Positions 1 through 5,075 of a stretch of 5,075 nt of DNA are shown in pieces. The position numbers and the translations under genes were made by a program. Under the pieces are notes generated by a model that saw nothing but the letters and a program-made list of their open reading frames with translations, was not told the origin of the DNA and ran no database searches. Each line of letters begins with the position of its first letter. The stretch's first letter is position 1. This DNA comes from Candidatus Zixiibacteriota bacterium. GTDB taxonomy: Bacteria; Zixibacteria; MSB-5A5; GN15; JACZUZ01. The stretch covers positions 1-5,075 of the forward strand of contig JACZUZ010000192.1 in NCBI GenBank assembly GCA_022572905.1, given 5' to 3'.

Positions 1-26
1 CCCTGGAGTTATAACATTTTGTATTT

Positions 27-33
27 GGAAGGA
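27..33 (+). promoter_or_regulatory. Ribosome binding site of hpd
   Basis: GGAAGGA lies 10 bases before the ATG at 44 and is a strong Shine-Dalgarno match. It fixes the start: the hpd frame stays open to the left edge of the window, but there is no ATG, GTG or TTG codon in that frame between base 2 and base 43. The remaining leader is AT-rich; no complete promoter can be judged because the -35 region would lie outside the window. Confidence 0.7.
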
Positions 34-43
34 TAATACAAGT

Positions 44-1192
44 ATGTCAACGCAAGACGATCCAATTGGAATTCGCCGTTACGATTATGTGGAGTTCTAT
101 GTGGGTTCGGCCAAAATGGTCGCCTACTGGTACGCCAAAACGCTGGGACTGAAAATCAGTGCGTATCTTGGACCGGAAACGGGGATTCGTGAAACTGTTT
201 CGTACCTTCTGACCAAGAACGAATTGAAATTTGTGATAACTGGTCCCGCTCAGCCCACGAATTTCGAACTCTGGGGCTTTCTACAGAAACACGGCGATGG
301 AGTGAAGCGCTGGGCGGTGGAAGTCGATGATGTCGAGTCCGCCTTCAGGCACGCCACCTCGCACGGCGCGGTGATGGTTCGCCGACCGGAGAAGCTAGTG
401 GACGATCACGGTTATGTTGAGGAGGCGGCTATTCGTTTATATGACGACACCGAACTCGTTTATGTTAATCGTGATAACTATGACTATATCTTCAAACCCA
501 AATATTGCATTCCGCTTCAACAGATCAACCTCGAATCCGAAGATACAGGTCTGGTAGGGATCGATCATATTGTCGGGAACGTTCGCGAAAACGAAATGTC
601 TCTTTGGGCGGATTATTTTAATTCCTGCATGAACTTTGAGACATTCGTCGATTTCAAGCACGGTGATATTGGCACAAAATTTTCGGCGCTACTTTCAAAA
701 GTAGTTCGTTCGAAAAACAGCATTATCCGCAATCCCATAAATGAACCCTACCAGGGCATAAAGAAATCTCAGATTGAGGAATATATAGAACAATACTATG
801 GTTCCGGAGTTCAGCATATCGCGATACGGACAGAAGACATTGTCAAGACCGTCGCGGCGCTTCGCAAAAACGGAATGGAATTCCTGACCATTCCGGACAC
901 TTACTATGACATGCTCCGCGAGCGCGAAGACCTGAATATCGAAGAGGACCTGGAAGAACTAAAGAAACACGAAATACTCTGCGACATCGAGGGCAACGGG
1001 TATCTCCTGCAATTGTTCGCCAAACCAATAGGGGATAGGCCCACATTCTTTTTTGAAATTATCCAGCGTCACGGCGGAAGCGAGGGATTCGGGAAAGGCA
1101 ATTTCCAAGCGCTATTCGAATCGATTGAGCTTGACCAGGAACTTCGCGGAAATCTTGGACGCGAGCCTGTTGATGTAATGCCGCCCTGCTAA
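44..1192 (+). CDS. hpd: 4-hydroxyphenylpyruvate dioxygenase (Hpd)
   Basis: This cytosolic non-haem Fe(II) enzyme converts 4-hydroxyphenylpyruvate, O2 and water-free substrate to homogentisate and CO2, the committed step of tyrosine breakdown. The 382 residues match the family's usual length (about 360-400). Two vicinal-oxygen-chelate domains are visible, roughly residues 12-145 and 170-330. The iron ligands can be placed at H175 (in GIDHIVGNV), H258 (in GVQHIAI) and E338 (in FFFEIIQRHG). By comparison with the plant enzyme, S218, N233 (in PINEP) and Q257 match known substrate-pocket residues. The C-terminal helix motif GFGKGNFQALFES followed by LRGNL is the family hallmark. The PINEP box favours Hpd over the related hydroxymandelate synthase, and the neighbouring homogentisate dioxygenase agrees. 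It is the first gene seen in the operon; hmgA starts 39 bases after its TAA stop. The start is set by the strong ribosome binding site at 27-33. No disruption or missing residue was seen. Confidence 0.96.
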   Translation: MSTQDDPIGIRRYDYVEFYVGSAKMVAYWYAKTLGLKISAYLGPETGIRETVSYLLTKNELKFVITGPAQPTNFELWGFLQKHGDGVKRWAVEVDDVESAFRHATSHGAVMVRRPEKLVDDHGYVEEAAIRLYDDTELVYVNRDNYDYIFKPKYCIPLQQINLESEDTGLVGIDHIVGNVRENEMSLWADYFNSCMNFETFVDFKHGDIGTKFSALLSKVVRSKNSIIRNPINEPYQGIKKSQIEEYIEQYYGSGVQHIAIRTEDIVKTVAALRKNGMEFLTIPDTYYDMLREREDLNIEEDLEELKKHEILCDIEGNGYLLQLFAKPIGDRPTFFFEIIQRHGGSEGFGKGNFQALFESIELDQELRGNLGREPVDVMPPC

Positions 1193-1231
1193 TTTCAATT
1201 AAATAAGATAGCGAAGGAAGAGAGCCAGGAA

Positions 1232-2404
1232 ATGCCTTTTTATCATAAATTGGGGGAAATCCCAAGAGTCAAGCACACAACTTTTTACAAGCCTGACGGA
1301 AAATCACTATATCGCGAGGAAATGGTTTCCAGCAAAGGCTTCTCGGGTGTGTACACAACCAAATACCACCATCATCTTCCCACGAAAGTCCTCAGAGTAA
1401 CCGAACTTACAAACTTGACCAAGAACGTTGATTGGCCGGACGCGCCGGTGGTGTATTATCATTGCTTTACAGACAAGAAAAAGTCGAAGGGTAACTTTAT
1501 TAACTCCCGCAATGTGTTCTTAAAAAATTCACATTGCTCGATTGCCACAGCGCACGTGACAGAAGATACGGACGACTTCTATCGTAACTCGTACGGTAGC
1601 GAATATGTTCTGATCCACCACGGCAAGGGGGTTTTCAAGAGTGATCTGGGCGAAATCCAATTTGATGAAGGCGATCAGTTCATAATTCCCCGCGCGATGA
1701 CTCATCAGTTCAAGTTCGACGATTACTCCGCCAACAATAAGATGATGATAGTCGAGTCGGATACATCATTTGAGATCCCACGTCACTATATTTCGGAGTA
1801 TGGCCAGCTCGATGAAATAGCCCCGTACAGCGAACGCGATTTCAAGATCCCAGAGAATCTGGAAACACATGATGAGTCTGGCGAGTTCAGAATAATTGTC
1901 AAAATGGGGCATCGATTCTTTGAGCATATCGTCCCTCATCACCCTTACGGCGTGGTTGGCTGGGACGGTTATCTCTACCCATTCGCTTTCAATATCCGCG
2001 ACTATCACCCGAAGGTCGGAAGAATTCATCTCCCGCCTCCGGTTCATCTGGCATTTAGGACTCAGCATTTTATTCTCTGCAATTTCGTGCCGCGTCCGTT
2101 TGACTTCTATCCCGGAGCGATTCCCGTTCCATATTTTCACTCAAACATAGATAGTGACGAAGTGCTCTATTACTTCGACGGAGATTTCTTGTCCCGCACG
2201 GGTGTGGTGGAAGGGTCAATTACTCTTCACCCCGGCGGAATGCCGCATGGTCCCCAACCGGGCAGAACCGAAGCGTCATTAAGCGTAAGAGAAACCAAGG
2301 AGTATGCGGTAATGGTTGACACATATGAGCCGCTCAAAGTAACTAGCAATGTTAAGGAGACTCTTGACGAGGAGTATTCCAAGTCCTGGCTTTCGGGAGA
2401 CTAG
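1232..2404 (+). CDS. hmgA: Homogentisate 1,2-dioxygenase, short type (HmgA)
   Basis: This cytosolic Fe(II) cupin enzyme opens the ring of homogentisate with O2 to give maleylacetoacetate. The protein has 390 residues, shorter than the roughly 430-445 of the human and Pseudomonas enzymes; I recall this short form from Bacteroidota and similar bacteria. Visible landmarks are an N-terminal cupin-like part (motif EYVLIHHGKG near 124-133, then EGDQFIIPRAMTHQF near 146-160), VVGWDGYLYPFAFNI near 241-255, PPPVHLAF near 268-275, and the metal site H303 ... E310 ... H339 (PYFHSNIDSDEVLYY and GMPHGPQPG). The H303-to-H339 spacing of 36 equals that of human H335 and H371. H272 is the best match to human catalytic H292. 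The carboxylate ligand could be D309 or E310; E310 fits the cupin DEV pattern. A ribosome binding site AAGGAAG at 1214-1220 sits 11 bases before the ATG. It follows hpd by 39 bases, so the two are almost certainly co-transcribed. Confidence 0.93.
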   Translation: MPFYHKLGEIPRVKHTTFYKPDGKSLYREEMVSSKGFSGVYTTKYHHHLPTKVLRVTELTNLTKNVDWPDAPVVYYHCFTDKKKSKGNFINSRNVFLKNSHCSIATAHVTEDTDDFYRNSYGSEYVLIHHGKGVFKSDLGEIQFDEGDQFIIPRAMTHQFKFDDYSANNKMMIVESDTSFEIPRHYISEYGQLDEIAPYSERDFKIPENLETHDESGEFRIIVKMGHRFFEHIVPHHPYGVVGWDGYLYPFAFNIRDYHPKVGRIHLPPPVHLAFRTQHFILCNFVPRPFDFYPGAIPVPYFHSNIDSDEVLYYFDGDFLSRTGVVEGSITLHPGGMPHGPQPGRTEASLSVRETKEYAVMVDTYEPLKVTSNVKETLDEEYSKSWLSGD

Positions 2405-2469
2405 TTTCCGGATTGTGAAGCTACCGTGGGCATCACATCACAGCACAACATCAGAATGTCATATCAAGA
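2405..2469 (+). other. 65-base gap with an imperfect hairpin
   Basis: This is the longest gap in the cluster. Bases 2414-2421 (TGTGAAGC) can pair with 2430-2437 (GCATCACA) around an 8-base loop, with one A-A mismatch. No T-run follows, so it does not look like an intrinsic terminator. The rest of the gap is rich in C and A and probably unstructured. No clear Shine-Dalgarno site precedes the ATG at 2470; only CAAGA abuts it. It could be a processing or mRNA-stability element, or chance. Confidence 0.25.
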
Positions 2470-3609
2470 ATGAAAATTAGAATTCCAGATTTTATTAAGT
2501 CGCTAAAACCCTACCGCGCCGGTAAACCAATATCTGAGCTTGCGCGTGAAAAAGGCTTGAGCAAGATTGTCAAGCTTGCCTCAAACGAAAACCCTCTTGG
2601 CTCCTCTCCCCTGGCGCTTGAAGCGGTCAAGAGAGAGCTCGCTGATTCATACCGTTATGTTGATCCGCGCGCCTACAAACTAACTCACGCTATCGCTGAA
2701 AAGCTTGGTGTGGCGCATGAGAATATTGTTTGCGGCGCCGGCGTCGACTCACTACTGGCTTATATAATAAAAACGTTTACCGAGAAGGACGATGAGGTAC
2801 TCACTGCGGAGGGAACATTTATTGGAATTTTTGTAAATACTCAAAAACTGGACCGTAGACTCAAAACAACTCCGCTCAAAGATTACGCTTACGACTTAAA
2901 AGCGCTTGAAACGCAGATTACTGACAAGACCAAGATTATCTATATAGCTAATCCGAACAATCCAACAGGAACAATGCTAACAAGAGATGAACTGATTAAT
3001 TTTGTTGGTCGTGTCCCGGAGGACCGGATAATTATCCTCGACGAAGCGTATCATCATTTCGCCTCGGAGCATAGCGGATACACCAACGGTCTGAGCTTTT
3101 CATTCCCCAATGTTATCGTGACACGAACGTTCTCAAAAGATTATGGTCTGGCGGGACTGCGAATTGGCTACGCTGTCTCACATCAGGAGCTGACAAAAGC
3201 GCTTCTTAAAGTGAAATTACCGTTTGAGCCGAGCGCCCCGGGACAGGCCGCGGCTCTGGCGGCTCTGGAAGATAAAGATTATGTTGTAAAATCTCTGAGG
3301 CTAAATAAGAAATCTCTTGATAAGATAAGATCGGGTCTTGTTCGGTTGGAGATTCGTTTCGTTGAAACTAAAGCGAATTTCATTCTGATGATTTTTGATT
3401 CAGAAAGAATTGCGGCCAGGTTTTGCGAGGAGTGTATGAACAGGGGTCTAATATTGAGACACACTGATTCTTTTGGAATTCCCGAAGGAGTTCGAATAAG
3501 TAGCGGCACAGACGTAGAAATCGAGTTTGCACTGGAAATTCTCGAGGAAGCGCTCAACAGCATGAGCCAACCTGCCACCAGACGCGCGGAAACATCACGG
3601 CTCGCATAA
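2470..3609 (+). CDS. HisC-family aminotransferase, probable aromatic amino acid (tyrosine) transaminase
   Basis: This is a fold-type I, pyridoxal-phosphate aminotransferase (class I/II) of 379 residues. Visible family features are an N-terminal LKPYRAGKP (12-20), close to the LxPYxPGKP box of histidinol-phosphate aminotransferase, LASNENPLG (36-44), the cofactor-binding NPNNPTG (161-167, N164), D191 and Y194 in LDEAYHHF, the Schiff-base lysine K223 in TFSKDYGLAGLRIGY, and two late arginines, R330 and R342 (in GVRISSG), which match substrate-anion contacts in HisC. By sequence it would be annotated as histidinol-phosphate transaminase. Its place between hmgA and fahA, with no histidine genes nearby, makes tyrosine to 4-hydroxyphenylpyruvate the more likely reaction; HisC relatives acting on aromatic amino acids are known in bacteria. 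A short polar tail (about 364-379) extends past the expected domain end. The ribosome binding site is weak, but the N-terminus fits the family from the first residues. Substrate is inferred, not shown. Confidence 0.88.
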   Translation: MKIRIPDFIKSLKPYRAGKPISELAREKGLSKIVKLASNENPLGSSPLALEAVKRELADSYRYVDPRAYKLTHAIAEKLGVAHENIVCGAGVDSLLAYIIKTFTEKDDEVLTAEGTFIGIFVNTQKLDRRLKTTPLKDYAYDLKALETQITDKTKIIYIANPNNPTGTMLTRDELINFVGRVPEDRIIILDEAYHHFASEHSGYTNGLSFSFPNVIVTRTFSKDYGLAGLRIGYAVSHQELTKALLKVKLPFEPSAPGQAAALAALEDKDYVVKSLRLNKKSLDKIRSGLVRLEIRFVETKANFILMIFDSERIAARFCEECMNRGLILRHTDSFGIPEGVRISSGTDVEIEFALEILEEALNSMSQPATRRAETSRLA

Positions 3610-3634
3610 GAGAAAACTATAGGAATAACATACC

Positions 3635-4672
3635 ATGAAGTTAATTTCATTCTTGAACAAGGACAATAGCGAACGCGCCGGCATTATTGTTGATAATCGC
3701 GTATATGACATCGCGAAATCATCGGCGCTACTGTCTCTGGAAATCCCGTCAGACATGCTTGAGATTCTGAGAATGGAATCCGACGGCATGAACAAATGTC
3801 GCGAGCTGGAAAAAGCGATTACCGATGGCAAAGTTAGTGATTTTGAGGAAGACTCCTCAATAAGCCCGCTTGCCCCGGTACCTCACCCTACTTCGTGTCG
3901 TGACGCCTACGCGTTTCGTCAGCATGTAGCCACCGCCAGACGGAATCGAGGACTTGAGATGATTCCGGAGTTTGATCAGTTCCCTGTTTTTTATTTTACG
4001 AACCATAACAGCATAATCGGTCCGGGCGAGCTTGTTGTTGAAGAAGATCATTTACACAAGCTCGATTTTGAATTGGAAGTGGCGATTGTTATTGGCAAAC
4101 GCGGGAAAAATATCTCAGAGGGCGACGCCGACAATTATATCGCCGGGTATACAATTATGAATGACTTCTCGGCCAGACTTTTGCAGATGGAAGAGATGAA
4201 ACTAAATCTCGGTCCCGCAAAGGGAAAAGATTTTGCGACTTCAATCGGTCCCTGGCTGGTTACGCCAGACGAGTTAGTCGAACGCAAGATCGACACGTCT
4301 TTCGGGGCTAAGTATGATCTTCGTATGATTGCGAGGCATAACGGTGAATTGATTTCCGATGGAAACCTCAAGGATATGAATTTCACCTTTGCGGAAATTA
4401 TTGAGCGCGTTAGTTACGGTGTCGAAATTTTCCCTGGCGATGTGATCGGTTCGGGCACTGTTGGAACAGGATGTTATCTCGAATTAAATGGAACTCGCAT
4501 ACTGGAAGCGAAAGCGAAAGGCGATGCGTATCATCCAATCTGGCTCAAAGAAGATGACACTATTGAACTTGATGTAGCCTGTCTTGGAAAACTCAGCCAT
4601 ACTATTGTTCGCGCTAAAATTGATCGTTCAATTCTTGCCAAGAAAAAAATGAACGAATCTGTTACTGCCTGA
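3635..4672 (+). CDS. fahA: Fumarylacetoacetase-type FAA hydrolase
   Basis: The likely reaction is hydrolysis of fumarylacetoacetate to fumarate and acetoacetate, the last step of the pathway, in the cytosol. The 345-residue protein has a small N-terminal domain (about 1-75) and a C-terminal FAH catalytic domain (about 80-330). It is shorter than animal FAH (about 419), yet the residues known from mouse FAH can all be matched: metal ligands D90, E146 and E148 (LDFELEVA) and D177 (MNDFSARLLQ); catalytic H97 seven residues after D90, as in mouse; R181, Q184, K198 (in AKGKDF) and E283 (in CYLEL). FPGDVIGSGTVGTG (266-279) is typical of the family. AGGAA at 3621-3625, 9 bases before the ATG, is a good ribosome binding site. 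The gene lies 25 bases after the aminotransferase. FAA hydrolases include many other enzymes (acylpyruvases, 2-keto-pentenoate hydratases), so the exact substrate rests on this context plus the complete FAH residue set. Confidence 0.88.
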   Translation: MKLISFLNKDNSERAGIIVDNRVYDIAKSSALLSLEIPSDMLEILRMESDGMNKCRELEKAITDGKVSDFEEDSSISPLAPVPHPTSCRDAYAFRQHVATARRNRGLEMIPEFDQFPVFYFTNHNSIIGPGELVVEEDHLHKLDFELEVAIVIGKRGKNISEGDADNYIAGYTIMNDFSARLLQMEEMKLNLGPAKGKDFATSIGPWLVTPDELVERKIDTSFGAKYDLRMIARHNGELISDGNLKDMNFTFAEIIERVSYGVEIFPGDVIGSGTVGTGCYLELNGTRILEAKAKGDAYHPIWLKEDDTIELDVACLGKLSHTIVRAKIDRSILAKKKMNESVTA

Positions 4673-4691
4673 TTGGCGTTTCACGGATTTG

Positions 4692-5075
4692 ATGCTCAGC
4701 CTGGACCCAAAAGTCGCGCCAACTCGCGATATTCACAGATTTCTGCTTGGGGGCGTTGCGCCGCGCCCTATCGCTCTTGTCTCTACGGTGTCCAAAAAAG
4801 GAATCAGAAACCTTGCGCCGTTCTCATTTTTCAACGCGTTTTCGGCTAATCCACCAATCGTTGTTTTTTCCCCTGGGCGCAGATTGCGCAATGCGACAAT
4901 CAAAGACACCTACACAAATCTTAACGAAACCGGCGAATGCGTTATCCATGCGGTAACATACTCAATGACCCAACAGATGAATCTGACATCAGCCGAATTT
5001 GATTCGGAGGTAGATGAATTTATCAAAAGTGGATTCACCACGCTTCCTTCAGAAACTGTGACTCCTCCAAGAGTG
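4692..5075 (+). CDS. Flavin reductase-like FMN-binding split-barrel protein, 5' part (runs off the window)
   Basis: An open frame of 128 codons begins at ATG 4692 and continues past the right edge, so the C-terminus is missing. The residues GGVAPRPIALVST (20-32), NLAPFSFFNAFSANPP (40-55) and the following VVFSPGRR are typical of the flavin reductase / DIM6-NTAB family, which bind FMN in a split barrel; full proteins are usually about 200 residues or more. No membrane segment or signal peptide is visible. It starts 19 bases after the fahA stop, so it is probably in the same transcript. The ribosome binding site is weak (CGGAT just upstream), and a TTG directly before the ATG is an alternative start. 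The frame also stays open back into the end of fahA, but sequence similarity begins only around residue 8, so ATG 4692 is preferred. I recall such proteins beside homogentisate genes in Bacteroidota, but what they do there is not known to me. Confidence 0.85.
   Translation, partial: MLSLDPKVAPTRDIHRFLLGGVAPRPIALVSTVSKKGIRNLAPFSFFNAFSANPPIVVFSPGRRLRNATIKDTYTNLNETGECVIHAVTYSMTQQMNLTSAEFDSEVDEFIKSGFTTLPSETVTPPRV

Noticed and set aside
1..36. Possible C-terminal end of an upstream gene (11 codons then TAA at 34-36), and a TATAAC at 10-15 resembling a -10 box
   Set aside because: Eleven codons give no identifiable protein, and the putative -10 box cannot be paired with a -35 element because the window begins there.
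437..2140. Several minus-strand open frames (for example 437-661, 843-1046, 1059-1265, 1766-2140) inside hpd and hmgA
   Set aside because: They lie opposite strongly recognised genes, resemble no family I know and have low-complexity or unnatural composition; they are antisense shadows.
1896..2150. Plus-strand open frame of 84 codons inside hmgA in another frame
   Set aside because: It overlaps a conserved enzyme-coding region entirely and shows no recognisable domain; it is a frame shadow.
2301..2330. Suspected loss of a catalytic His in HmgA at the WDG motif (D245 where the human enzyme has WHG)
   Set aside because: Counting along the human sequence puts the WHG histidine at about 269, not the catalytic 292; the catalytic position matches H272 here, so no key residue is missing.
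2414..2442. TGTGA ... TCACA resembling a CRP operator
   Set aside because: The half-sites are separated by 14 or more bases instead of the 6 needed, and the position inside an operon is unsuitable; a weak hairpin explains it better.
3279..4386. Minus-strand open frames at 3279-3650, 3595-3831, 3857-4051 and 4135-4386
   Set aside because: All are opposite the aminotransferase and fahA coding regions, serine/isoleucine-rich from reverse reading, and lack family features.
4747..4956. Plus-strand open frame of 69 codons
   Set aside because: It is in a different frame from the flavin-reductase-like gene starting at 4692, whose translation has clear family motifs over the same bases.

Overview
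This window reads as a single tyrosine (and phenylalanine) breakdown operon following the homogentisate pathway. Five genes lie on the + strand with gaps of only 19 to 65 bases, and the fifth runs off the right edge. No convincing gene was found on the minus strand. There are no RNA genes, mobile elements, CRISPR arrays or long repeats. No stretch above 300 bases lacks a gene, and no internal terminator was seen.

Layout: 1-43, short leader with a clear ribosome binding site; 44-1192, 4-hydroxyphenylpyruvate dioxygenase (hpd); 1232-2404, homogentisate 1,2-dioxygenase of a short type (hmgA); 2470-3609, a pyridoxal-phosphate aminotransferase of the HisC family, probably the aromatic transaminase here; 3635-4672, a fumarylacetoacetase-type hydrolase (fahA); 4692-5075, the first 128 codons of a flavin-reductase-like FMN-binding split-barrel protein, still open at the window edge.

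Together the genes can account for tyrosine -> 4-hydroxyphenylpyruvate (aminotransferase) -> homogentisate (Hpd) -> maleylacetoacetate (HmgA), then, after isomerisation, fumarylacetoacetate -> fumarate + acetoacetate (FahA). The isomerase (MaiA type) and phenylalanine hydroxylase are not in the window; they may lie outside it. The aminotransferase assignment to tyrosine is inferred from context, because by sequence it resembles histidinol-phosphate aminotransferase.

Organism: a bacterium of intermediate GC content (by eye a little under 50 %). The short HmgA and the flavin reductase protein resemble what I recall from Bacteroidota and related FCB-group lineages. Genus or phylum cannot be fixed from this window. 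An uncultured FCB-type lineage is a guess. I see a well-preserved catabolic operon with a few unusual choices of parts, not an obviously new system.
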